64,000 nucleotides of DNA from Sesamum alatum. Taxonomy: Eukaryota; Streptophyta; Magnoliopsida; Lamiales; Pedaliaceae. Below, in pieces: positions 1 to 9,997 of the stretch. The stretch is from positions 5,146,001 through 5,210,000 of the forward strand of contig JACGWO010000010.1 in NCBI GenBank assembly GCA_034509735.1. Direction: 5' to 3'. A model generated the notes under the pieces. It was not told the DNA's origin. It saw only the letters and a list, made by a program, of their open reading frames with translations, and searched no databases. The position numbers and the translations under genes were made by a program. Each line of letters begins with the position of its first letter. The stretch's first letter is position 1.

Positions 1-871
1 AACACATGAGGTTGATATTAGCAGAAAGGGTACTTAATATTACTCAAAAAATGTTTAATTGAACCCTTATAAATGCAAATATGATAGCAAAAACACGACG
101 GACATGTTATATATATATATATATAGGATAATTTTTCAAATTTTCTAGTCGAAAAAGTTCAATAAGTTTAAAAACACGTATTTCTATAAGTTTCGCTCGA
201 ATAATTTATTTCAAACTGGTATTTCATCCTATTATTTTCACCTCATATATGCATGAACTCTATACATACAAAATATTTCTTTAAATATATGAATGTCGTA
301 AATTTTGTACACGTAATATATATGTATAAAAATATAATATAAAATAAGGACTCGGCATCCTTCTATATTCTTTTTTGTAAAAATTCTGACATTTTATAAA
401 TTTCGAAGCTCGTAAATTCTTCTTCTAATTTCTTTTAATAATAATTTCTTTTAAACTTATAAACCCAATGAAAGGCTCTCTCCTTAAATTGATAGACTAC
501 AAGTAAACTACAACTTCAAATAAAAGCACTTAAATTATACGAAACCCTAATATATATATATATATACATAAAATGGAAATCTGGGAACAAAATCCAAAAC
601 TCTTTAATAGTATAGGAAAAGTTTGAAAACAAACTATAATTTTTTTTTTCATGCAAAAATAACAAAAAGATTAAAAAAAATTACTCAAAACTAAGGTCTT
701 ATAACCCCAAAAAGAAATGGAAAGGGGTTGTGCATGACTCAAAAACAGCATGGTCTTGATCAAATTCTTGAACTATATGTTCCTATATGTCACATAGAAT
801 CAAAAAAGGGTTTTCTGTGCTATATTACATACCATAGTCATGTTAAAAAAAGAAAATTATTCCTTTTTCTT
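1..871. other. AT-rich intergenic DNA, no gene seen
   Basis: No convincing coding frame is seen. The stretch holds short TA dinucleotide runs near 107-124 and 550-566 and lies downstream (3') of the minus-strand NF-YB gene, whose 3'UTR and poly(A) site must fall here. I see no transposon ends. Confidence 0.5.
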
Positions 872-1627
872 TCACCAATGTTCGTCGACGTGGTCTTGTT
901 GAGGCAACGTCGTTGTCGTCTGAATTGAATTCTGAGAAAAGGGCAATGGAAATGGCGGATCTTTTGGAACAAAAGACGGTTGAGACATCATATTTGTCGT
1001 TGAATATACACTATTGTAAGGCACACTCGAGCTTTGTTCGTGTTGCAAACGTTGTTCCACACGTTGTTGTTTTGGTACGTTAAGCTTCTCCCCTTCTATC
1101 TCCCTATATTTGGTTAGGTATAGCTTGAGTGGATTTACGTAATCCTCGAAGCCAAGAGTCATGATAGCCCAAAGAATGTCGTCGCCATTGATGGTCTTCC
1201 TCTTCTCACGTTGGCATTTGTCCGATGCTTCCCCCGTGACAAAGCTGATGAACTCTGACACGCATTCTTGAACGGTCTCTTTAGCGTCCTTTGAGATCTT
1301 ACCGTTTCCCGGGATGACCTTTTTCATGATCCGGCCCACATTGGCTATCGGGAGGAACCTGTCTTGTTCTTTATTATTACTATTATTGTTGTTGTTGTTG
1401 CTGTTGTTACTACTGTTGCTGATGCTCGTGCCCCTGGTGGCATTGGCATTGGCACAAACATCGCTGTTGATGCTGATGGTGGTAGGAGGAATTGCGGCGT
1501 TGTGATTATTATCATTGTTGATGTTGGAACACGTGCTTTCTGGGCTGATCCTAAAGGTGGTTCTATTTGGCCCAATTGGAGGCCTCTGATCATCATCATC
1601 GTCAATGTTATCCCTCTCTCTCTTCAT
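872..1627 (-). CDS. NF-YB: Nuclear transcription factor Y subunit B (non-LEC1 type, NF-YB5-like)
   Basis: An intronless 251-residue protein. Residues about 86-178 are the NF-YB histone-fold domain: it opens [18 protein letters not shown], continues through [17 protein letters not shown] and [13 protein letters not shown], and ends near [17 protein letters not shown] pairs with NF-YC by its histone fold, and the dimer recruits NF-YA to bind CCAAT boxes in the nucleus. The helix-2 residue that is Asp in the embryogenic LEC1 class is Lys here (KISK), which argues for the ordinary class; the opening [15 protein letters not shown] is most like Arabidopsis NF-YB5 (from memory). The N-terminus has an acidic DDDDD run and an Asn/Ser-rich tract (residues about 69-85) encoded by a trinucleotide run at 1375-1430. 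The C-terminus is Gln-rich. The start is the ATG at 1627; no closer Met precedes the domain. The family call is firm, the subclass less so. Confidence 0.93.
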   Translation of the reverse strand: MKRERDNIDDDDDQRPPIGPNRTTFRISPESTCSNINNDNNHNAAIPPTTISINSDVCANANATRGTSISNSSNNSNNNNNNSNNKEQDRFLPIANVGRIMKKVIPGNGKISKDAKETVQECVSEFISFVTGEASDKCQREKRKTINGDDILWAIMTLGFEDYVNPLKLYLTKYREIEGEKLNVPKQQRVEQRLQHEQSSSVPYNSVYSTTNMMSQPSFVPKDPPFPLPFSQNSIQTTTTLPQQDHVDEHW

Positions 1628-1949
1628 CGTAAGAGGATGGCAAAGAGTCTTCTTTTGAGTAATTGGTTTTTATTACATGGGATATATTAAGTGGCGAAAT
1701 AAACGTTGTTATAGGCACATAACTAGGAAGGCCTCTTGTATGACTTCTAACAATTAGTCCCCCGGACTCGTTCCTAAGCCTGCAAATTGACTAATTTCAC
1801 CTACTAAAATATCTAACATAGTTAGCTCTATATTTACTCCTTCAAAAACCTTTGAGGCTTTGACTGCTGACGATATCAAATCTAGTGTGTGTTGTGTGTG
1901 TAAACTACCTATATATCTTATTGATAAATTTATATATGTGTTGGATTGC

Positions 1950-2395
1950 TACAGAGTCCATTGCATTTTTCGTCCTGTATATTAGAGTCAGTATATTTTT
2001 CGTCCCATTGGTTACAGAATTTTCATTAATGGTCTCACAAGTTATAAAAATTCTCACTTAGTCCCATTAGTATTTTGACGGAAAAGACCGTCATTCATAA
2101 TGCTAAGTGATCTGACCAAATGACTAAAAGTGAAATTCTTTTGTAACTTATAAAGCATTAATAAGAATCCCGTAACCAATAAGACTAAAGATGTTAAGCA
2201 CGTGCATGACTAAAAGTGGCTGAAGAGTTAACGGCCACGTTCTTAGCACGTGTCTTTTCCATAAAAAAAAAATAATGGAATATAATAAAAGTGAGAATTT
2301 TTTAACTTATGAAACCATTAAGGAGAATCCCGCAACTAATTGGACGAAAACTGTACTGCCTTTAAAATATGGGACGAAAAATGTTATTTTCCCAA
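1950..2395. mobile_element. Small inverted-repeat (MITE-like) element
   Basis: The left end reads ...ttgcatttttcgtcc and the right end is its near reverse complement, ggacgaaaaatgttattttc. Inner arms also pair: a forward ttggttacagaa/tctcacaagttat block corresponds to inverted copies near 2130-2180 and 2290-2340. There is no coding capacity. It resembles in style the 'gtcccat...gttacag' elements at 5.2-6.3 kb. Exact ends and target duplication were not resolved. Confidence 0.5.
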
Positions 2396-2412
2396 TTGCT
2401 ATAACTGAAAAG

Positions 2413-2800
2413 CACTACAAGAAAAAACCCTAACAACAACGATGTGTATTCCTTGCAAAACAATGAAATTCGTTGCTAATTTACATTACCAGCGAATTTA
2501 ACAAGAAAATATTTACTTGCTAATTAGTTCGACGCTGATTTTAGCATCAAATATTTTGTTGCTGAGTTTGCTACAAAGTTTACTAACGAAAATATTCTCT
2601 GCTAATCAGCAAAGAATATTTTTGTTCCTACTCATAGCAAGGAATAAATTCATTGGTGATTTTGTTCCTTCAATATTTGAATATTAAAAAAAAATCTAAT
2701 TATTCAGCATCGTATATATCCGTTGCTAATTTTAATTATAATATTGAATTTCAATTAATCATCAACATATTCTTTTGTTGCTAATTTCGTTACTAAAAAA
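2413..2800. mobile_element. CACTA (En/Spm) transposon terminus, apparently truncated
   Basis: The sequence begins with cactacaagaaaaaa, the characteristic plant CACTA terminal inverted repeat. It is followed by many short subterminal motifs around gttgctaattt and cagcgaattt in both orientations, the transposase-binding repeats typical of this superfamily. No matching inverted terminus (ttcttgtagtg) and no transposase frame were found downstream, so this looks like one end of a deleted element. The right boundary is arbitrary. Confidence 0.6.
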
Positions 2801-3377
2801 TAATTTTAATTTTTTTAAAAATTCACAAATTAAATTATTTTAAATTTTACCTAATTGATCAACTACAAAATAATAGTAATAATAACAAATAAACACATTA
2901 TATTAAAACAATTGATATGAAAGTAAATAAAAATACCAATATCAATTCATAAGCAATGTAAGGAGTTTCACATATTATTAACATATTATTTCATTTAAAG
3001 CTAGTGCTATGACAATACTTGTCTTACCATTACCATAGTATTTTCACGACTGTATCGCCTAATGACAACAACAAATTAGAAGAATATAGATTAAAGTCGA
3101 AAGATTTTTAAATCCCATCTAAAATTGTGAAGGACAATTTCACATAAACTATAGGAATTTTTAAGGGTTTTTATTTCTTACTATTTGTACATAATTTTCA
3201 GTTAGTCCATAGTATATATCTATATAAAAGTTTAATGATAATGATCACAATGAAAGGTTTGTGACTCTTGAAATTGTTGATGTCGTCTACTTGCTGAGGA
3301 AACGTCCAGTGAGATCTTAAAATTATTGCAGCTTAAAATTGTTAAAGTTAATGAAAGGTTTAGATTATTCCCCATAT
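2801..3377. other. AT-rich DNA, no gene seen
   Basis: May include inner sequence of the truncated CACTA element. No coding frame or clear repeat end is visible before the MITE at 3386. Confidence 0.4.
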
Positions 3378-3385
3378 TATAAATT

Positions 3386-3642
3386 AGGGTAAATTATAGT
3401 GACACTTTTTGAAATTAGATCAAAATACACAAATATTTCTTACTTTTTGCAAAATTATAGCTACACCCACTGAGGTTATAATTGTATTACAACTACACCC
3501 CCTATTCAAAGGCAAAGCTTACACTAATACCCCCTGAAAAATATTACACTAACACCCCTCGGGAGTGTAGCTGTAATTATGCGAAACATAGGTGGTTTGT
3601 ATAATTGGACCTAACCTCAAAGGGAGTCAATGTGAATTACCC
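3386..3642. mobile_element. hAT-like MITE, short GGGTAAATTA subfamily
   Basis: The left end is agggtaaattatagtgac and the right end tgtgaattaccc. It is flanked by tataaatt (3378-3385) and tataaata (3643-3650), an 8-bp duplication with 7 matches, as expected for hAT elements. A second member with the same internal phrases ('cacccactgaggtt', 'acactaataccccct') lies at 29960-30192. Noncoding. Confidence 0.65.
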
Positions 3643-3734
3643 TATAAATAATTGTGGCTTAAAATTTATTGTAAATCGATACACTATAAAAAAAAATAAT
3701 TATTATCTACACTATAAATCATTAAGGCCTTAAA

Positions 3735-4403
3735 GGGTGGCAGACGAGTCGAGCCAGCTCGCGAGCTTCGCGAGCCGGCTCGAGTTTGAGCTCGACTCGA
3801 GCTTGAGTTTTTCGAGCTCCAGTCGAGCTAGCTCGAGCTCGAGCTCAATTCTCTCTATTTGTTTAGCTCGCGAACGGCTCGCGAGCTTTCCTCTCTCTTT
3901 TTTTTAAAAAAAAAAATTTATATATTTTTTTATGTTTAGAAATTTTTATATATTAATTTGATATTCAATACTTTATCAATTTTATACTCAAAATTGATCG
4001 TATATTGTAATTATTAATCAATATCATACATTTTATTTTAGATAATAATAAACTATGATATTGGTACTTTTATTTATACATTTAACCTTTATAATTTATA
4101 TAAAAATAAACTTAATCAATATTTAGTAAATTTTAATATTTTCTTTAAAATAATTATTTAATATGATATATATAAATTTTATGTTATATTTTAATATCTA
4201 TTTATAACCTCTTATACTTTTTTAAATTAACAAGTCCTAACAATTAACTTATGATTTTTGTATCTATTTGTGAGTCTTATATTTATATCAAAATACATAG
4301 TATACATTATACAATCTATAAATTTTACTTATAAATTTATGTCAAAACTTAGTGATCCCCATGAATTAATCTAAAGATGATGATGATGATGATGATGATA
4401 ATG

Positions 4404-4472
<69 letters not shown>

Positions 4473-4918
4473 ATAGTAATAATAATAATGAATCAACAAG
4501 CTTAATCAACAATTTTAGTAAGTTTTAATTTTTTTTTAATATGACACATATAAATTCTATGTTATATTTAATATTTATTTGTAATCTCTTCTAATTTTTT
4601 AAATTAACAAGTTCTAATAATTAATTTATATATATACATACTCTATACTATAATAATTTTATAATAATATAATTTTATTAAAAAATTATACTAATAATTA
4701 AAAAATATAAAAAAAAATTATACACATAATTACGAGCTCGGGCTCGACTCGAGCTCGACTCGAACTCGACTCGAGCTCGAGCTCGAGCTCATTAGGTGAG
4801 ATTCGAGCTCGAGCTCGAGCTCGAACTGTACGAGCTCGAGCTCGAGCCACACCCTTCAAAATCGAACTTGAGCTCGAGCTCGCCAAAAAATGGTCGAGCT
4901 CGACTCGTTGCCACCCCT
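3735..4918. mobile_element. Non-autonomous hAT-like element with GAGCTC-rich ends
   Basis: The element starts gggtggcagacgagtcgagc and ends gactcgttgccacccct, so the tips are inverted repeats. Inside each end lie long alternating runs of gagctcgagctc, which are self-complementary. The middle (3900-4720) is very AT-rich and holds a trinucleotide microsatellite. Flanks gccttaaa (3727-3734) and accttaaa (4919-4926) form an 8-bp direct repeat with 7 matches, fitting hAT integration. No transposase is present. Frames opened by the GAGCTC runs (for example 4698-4886 minus) only translate the repeat. Confidence 0.7.
4376..4489. repeat. Compound trinucleotide microsatellite
   Basis: Successive runs of GAT, ATA and GTA triplets ending in TAA/TAG triplets, about 110 bp, inside the hAT-like element. 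Confidence 0.9.
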
Positions 4919-5166
4919 ACCTTAAACTGTAGTAAATCAATACTGTTTAGCAAGGTCAGAAAAAATCGATACGAAAACTTAAGTTTTAACTACGGTTATT
5001 GAAAATTTGCTATGGTTTACACATGGCACAAAATTTGCCACAGTTTTTAGTTGTAAGCAAATGTTGTGGCCTTGCTTGCAGCAACAGCTAATGTCCTTGC
5101 ACAGGTATTGTTAATTAGTATTCGCCATGAATTTTTACTTTTAACAATGGTAATTAACCATAAAAT

Positions 5167-5656
5167 GGGGGAAATAATATTTTTGATCCCATAAGTTACG
5201 CTCGTTTCACTTTTGATCTCATTCATTACGGGATTGACATTTTTGATTCCATAACTTACAAAAATTCGCACTTATGGTCCTCATCCAATTTCCGTTTATT
5301 TTTTAACGGTGTCGACCACATACCCAGTACATTGCCGTTAAGTATTTTTGGCTGGAGGAATAATTGGTGTGTTTTTCAACTTGACAACACTTTGGCAGGA
5401 AGGGGAATATAACTATTTTGAGGGGAAAAAAACAAATTTTGAAAGAAACTATGGCAAGAAAAAGGAACTTTTCTCTTCTCTAACAAAAATTGAATTTTTG
5501 CTCTGGTCAAAAATACTTAAAAAACAAACGAAAAAGTGAATGACAACCAAAAAATGCAAATTTTTGTAAGTTGTAGGACCAAAAGGGCCGATCGCATAAT
5601 GAATGGACCGAAAGTGAAAAAAGCCTAATTTATGGGACTAAAAATGCTATTTCCCC
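5167..5656. mobile_element. MULE-like foldback MITE, first of two related copies
   Basis: The left end is ggggaaataatatttttgat and the right end gactaaaaatgctatttcccc, inverted relative to one another. Internal phrases ('cccataagttac', 'ttttgatctcatt') recur inverted in the right half and again in the neighbouring element at 5685-6297. A clean target duplication is not preserved, although accata occurs beside both ends. An internal 63-codon frame at 5348-5539 is not credible. Confidence 0.6.
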
Positions 5657-5684
5657 ACCATAGATAAAAGCAATATTTCTTTAG

Positions 5685-6297
5685 GGGGAAATAGCATTTT
5701 TGGTCCCATAGGATAGGACAATTTCACTTTCGGTCCCATTCGTTACAGAACTAGCACTTTTGGTCCCGTAACTTACAAAAATTCGCACATTTGGTCCTCA
5801 TCGCTTTTCTGTCTATAATTTAGCAACATAGACCACGTAGTCGTCAAGTATTTTTGGTTGGTGCAAAAATTGACGTGTTTTCAAGCTTGGCAATATTGGG
5901 GAGGGAGGGGGGTATAACTACCTTTGAGGGGGAAAAAATAAATTTTGAAGGAAATTAGGGTAAGGAAAGAATGATTTCTCTCTTCTCTCACAAAACTTGA
6001 ATCCAACCCTTCCCATATATTCAATTTTGGTGAGAGAAAAGAGAAATCTCATTTTTCTTTCCCTTAAAAATTGGATTTTTCCCTCAACGTAGTTATATTT
6101 CCCTCCAAAGTGTTGTCAAGCAGAAAATAACCACGTGTTGGGCATGTGGCCTGCACCGTTAAAAAATAAATGAAAAAATGAATGAAGATCAAAAGTACGA
6201 ATTTTTATAAGTTATGGGATCAAAAGTGTCAATCCGATAACAATGGGATCAAAAATGAAAATTGCCTAACTTATAGGACTAAACATACTATTTCCCT
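5685..6297. mobile_element. MULE-like foldback MITE with 9-bp target duplication
   Basis: The ends are ggggaaatagcatttttggt and its near complement, ...catactatttccc. The direct repeat tttctttag is present at 5676-5684 and 6298-6306, a perfect 9-bp duplication typical of Mutator-like elements. The two halves pair along most of their length; the centre holds mirrored gagagaaaagagaaat tracts near 5970 and 6040. Noncoding. Confidence 0.75.
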
Positions 6298-6711
6298 TTC
6301 TTTAGTGATACTATCAAGTTATAAACCACGCTCAAATAAATTAATATAAAAATTTTAATTTTAATCTTGATTAATCAATATCCATTGCTGTTTTAGTTAT
6401 GGTGAAAGTATAACTATGGACCTATGGTACTAAGTTATGAGCAAAGCTTTTACTATGATTTGTAGGTATAGTTACTCTTTGGCCTCCATTATTAAAACAA
6501 TAATCAATAGTCGTTGTCAAGTTGTGATCGATAACTATTCAGCATGATTTTACTTATAATACTAATAATTTTTTTTTTTTTATGGGTATTTTGATAGTAA
6601 TATAACTAAGACAAAGCATCATATCTTTTGGAGTCTGATAACAATGATTTTGTTATTGAAGATTTTTCACCCACATATCCAAACATAGGTTCATTTTAAT
6701 TAGGGTTAAAT
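6298..6711. other. AT-rich DNA, no gene seen
   Basis: No coding frame or repeat end is recognised between two foldback elements. Confidence 0.4.
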
Positions 6712-7546
6712 ATAATTACCACCCTTTAAGTATTCATCCCATATTAATTATTCTTTAAAGTATTAAAATCTTCAAAAAAAATCCTGACCTTTAACTTTTA
6801 AGTTTGTAAAGTCGATTTTACCCTTATAAAAATTGTTTTCTGAAAAAAAAAATTTAAGGAAATTTTAAAATGCCAAAATCACCTTTTGTTGAAAACTTTG
6901 TCTAATTCTAGTTTCACTTATTCATCGAGCTCTTTTTATTTTTATAATCTTAAAGTACTTGGTGCTCATTTTATTTTAGTTTCATTTGTTTGTCAAACCA
7001 AATTAAAAATAAATGTACGAGCATATATATTTATATATTTATCTAAAAAATATACAATTGATAAAACTGGAAGAGCTGATAAACTAATAAGAAATATACA
7101 ATTAATATATATTATATATATGGTAATTATATGAATGTGGATTAATAAAACCGAAAGGGCTAATGAACTAATAAAAAATATACAATTAATATATATATAT
7201 ATATGTATATATATATATGGTTATTATATAAATGTTATAACTATATATGTGCATGTATAAATTTATATTTAACTTAGTTTGACAAATAAGTTAAATTAAA
7301 ATAAAATGAGCTCCAAATATTTTAGGATTATCAAAATAAAAAGAACGCGATAAACAAGTGAAACTAGAATTAGACAAAGTTTGGACAAAGGGTGATTTTG
7401 GCATTTTAAAAGTCTCTTTAAATTTTTAAATAAACTTTTGTAAGGATTAAATGGACGTTTCAAACTTAAAAATTAAAGTCATGGGGTTTTTTTAAAATTA
7501 TAATACTTAAGGGTAATTGATGTGGGATGAATACCGGTAACTGTAG
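6712..7546. repeat. Large foldback element (about 290-bp inverted arms)
   Basis: The left arm (about 6712-7005, from 'tattcatcccatattaatta' through 'ctagtttcactt') is repeated inverted at about 7250-7546. The loop contains a tandem duplication of roughly 90 bp: 'aaaatatacaatt...gctgataaactaataa' and 'gctaatgaactaataa'. A piece of the same arm recurs alone at 30574-30720. No coding capacity. The exact termini and target duplication were not resolved. Confidence 0.6.
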
Positions 7547-8117
7547 AAATTTTTGGTTACGAAATTCAATTGAAACTGCCCAATCTTATACAATTTTTGG
7601 TTGCGAAATTCTCATATGAGTGGCTCTTTACTGTCAAATTCTTCATTTCACTCGAAACATAAATTATTTGTACTATTATAAAATTAAAACAAAAATCATT
7701 TTACCGCACCATTTTTTGAACACTTATATTTACCTTTGAATTCATTTCTTCACATCAAAAAAACATTGGTCAGAATAATAATTTTCTATATTTTTTATTA
7801 ATCTCACAATTATAATTTACTTTTTTATCTCAAACCACTACTCAATCCACATTTATCTCTCATCTTATTTTTTCACGTTCTTTTTTCTCACAAATGTCCA
7901 TCTTTTTAATAAACTCACAATCATAATTTATTGTATACTCTCATCTCACTTTACTTTTCTTTCTTCTTACAAACTTTTTTTTTCCTCCTCCCCTCACAAT
8001 TTTGTAATTAAAATTTTTTTTTTGCAATTAAGAAAATTTTAATTGAATTTAAGATGCAAAATGCTAAAAAAAATCTTTTCTACAACAAATATATATATAT
8101 AAAATTAAAAAAAAAAA
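7547..8117. other. AT-rich, pyrimidine-skewed DNA upstream of the LINE
   Basis: No gene or element ends are seen. The segment ends in an AT dinucleotide run and an A-run (8089-8117), which could be part of the LINE target site. Confidence 0.4.
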
Positions 8118-8552
8118 AAAAGTTCTCTCTTCATGAGAGCGACTCCTCTCTTTAGACAGAGATTAGACTACGAGTTGACTTTCTCGTTTTAATTCCTCTT
8201 TGTTGGCATTATACTCCGCCACCTTCCTTCCATGCAATATTTTCTTCCATGTCTCGCACCACCTTTCCTTTCCCATGCTTCCTTTATTCCATAGTTAATT
8301 CCTCTTGCTTTCTTTGTGCAGATCTCGCCGGCCGACTAATTCTCCAACAACGTTCATACGCCCGCCTTATTCCCGATGCCGCCTTACCCTGAATTTTACG
8401 TTTTAAGCTTGTGATCAATCTGTCTTTCCTTCTGCGTGTTTCTTGTTCTTCTCAAGTGCTCTTTTGCAGGTATTTGATCTCACTACTTCGATTCGTATTT
8501 TGGGTGTCCTGTTTACCGCCTCCGCTAATACCCCTAATCGGATTATTGTCCC

Positions 8553-9638
8553 ATGGCTGACGAGTTACGGACTTTGACTGAGGTGTTGAGCCTATCGGAA
8601 ATGGAACAAAACAGTGTTATGGTTCCGCTGGGCGCTTGGCATGGTGATATGGAATCAGATGGGTTTTACATGGTTGTTAGACTACTTGGTCGCCGTAACT
8701 TCAACTTCGAGGCTCCGAAAATTACTTTGAGTAACTCCTTCAATGCCATCAAAGGTCTCGACATACGGCTAATCAAGAATGGGCGAATTCTATTCAAATT
8801 TGCTCATGTTCTTGATCGCAAGAGAGTTACCGATGGGGGACCGTGGGCTTTCGAAAAGAATCTACTCGTCTTGAAGCCTGTGGAAAATGACGACGACCCT
8901 ATAAACACAAACTTAGATTGGGCAGACTTCTCAGTTCATGTACATGGTTTGCCTATCAGTCACATGTCTCGAACTATGGCGGACTTCATAGAAAATCAGC
9001 TTGGACGATTCAGGAATGTTGAACAAGAAGGGGGCGGTCAGTTGTGGGGTTCCTCTCTTCGGATTTGAGTCGGTCTGAATGTTACCAAACCTTTACGTCC
9101 GGTTCTCAAACTTCATACGATGATGGGATCTGAATCTACGGTAACGTTTTCCTACGAACAATTACCAAATTTCTGTTATTGGTGCGGACAATTGGGGCAT
9201 ATTATGAAATTCTGTGAATGTTAATATGAACCCGGATTCGATGAAAAGCAAGACCCTCTCCCCTTTGGGTCGTGGCTCCGCGCTATCACTCCTTCCTTCC
9301 TCCGATCTAGAGGTTTGAATGCACTATCCTCCCGACCATCCTTCGCCCGGAGACGTTTGCCTGAGGGCTCCAATCCAGAAAATTCTCGTCGAGGACCTGC
9401 TATTTTCCAGTTTACACCACCTCCACTAAACCAAACCTCTAAGTCGTCTCCCATTGATAATACAGTTGCCCACCTTCACGCTCACTCATCTCATGCGCCA
9501 CTCATCCTATATCAACTCCGTCGCCTCACCCACCTAGCTCATATACAGTCCACCAAAACACTAAAATCTCACCTCAGCCTTCAAATCCCACCTCCCCAGC
9601 CAAACATCTCATCACAAGCCATGATAAGCCAACCATAA
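8553..9638 (+). pseudogene. LINE ORF1 (DUF4283 and CCHC knuckle), two nonsense codons
   Basis: One frame runs the whole length. Residues about 40-170 match the DUF4283 RNA-binding-like domain of plant LINE ORF1 proteins (VVRLLGRRNFNFEAPK..., VTDGGPWAFEKNLLVLKP, VHVHGLPISHMS). The frame then meets TGA at 9066-9068 and TAA at 9222-9224. Between them, still in the same frame, is a CX2CX4HX4C zinc knuckle (CYWCGQLGHIMKFC, about 9174-9215). Beyond lies a Pro/Ser-rich tail. ORF1 proteins coat the element RNA. Both stops sit where a CGA Arg and a CAA Gln codon would be expected, so each is explained by a single C-to-T change. Confidence 0.85.
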
Positions 9639-9997
9639 ACTTGGAGACATCCTCAATCACCACCAATCCTCTGCTCACTGTCACCTATACTCAACAACCC
9701 CCCTACCCGCCTCCAAGAGATGAACCTCCGCCCAATTCAACCCTTTTCCTAAAACCAAGCCTTGACAGACGTTCCCTTGGTATTCTCTGCTGCAACTCAA
9801 CCTGCTACTTCGATCTCCTAATCATCGTCCACAATAGCCCGAGGCAAGAATAAACAAGGCCCTCGCAAGATGATCTCTGTTACTAAAAAGCGGAAAGTGA
9901 TTGATGAAACGTTGGACGCGTCGGAATCTCCCTCTATGGATCAATCCGATCAATTTCTATGTCCGGCGGCGGCTGCGGTGCAGTCCCGCCCCTCATT

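Noticed and set aside
1314..1690. Plus-strand frames opposite the NF-YB gene
   Set aside because: They are shadows of the conserved NF-YB coding sequence and its triplet tract, giving only poly-Leu or Val-rich translations.
4698..5002. Glu/Leu- and Arg/Ala-repeat frames
   Set aside because: Pure translation of the GAGCTC arrays at the end of a transposable element.
9221..9454. Minus-strand 77-codon frame in the LINE
   Set aside because: Antisense to ORF1 of the LINE, with no recognised domain.
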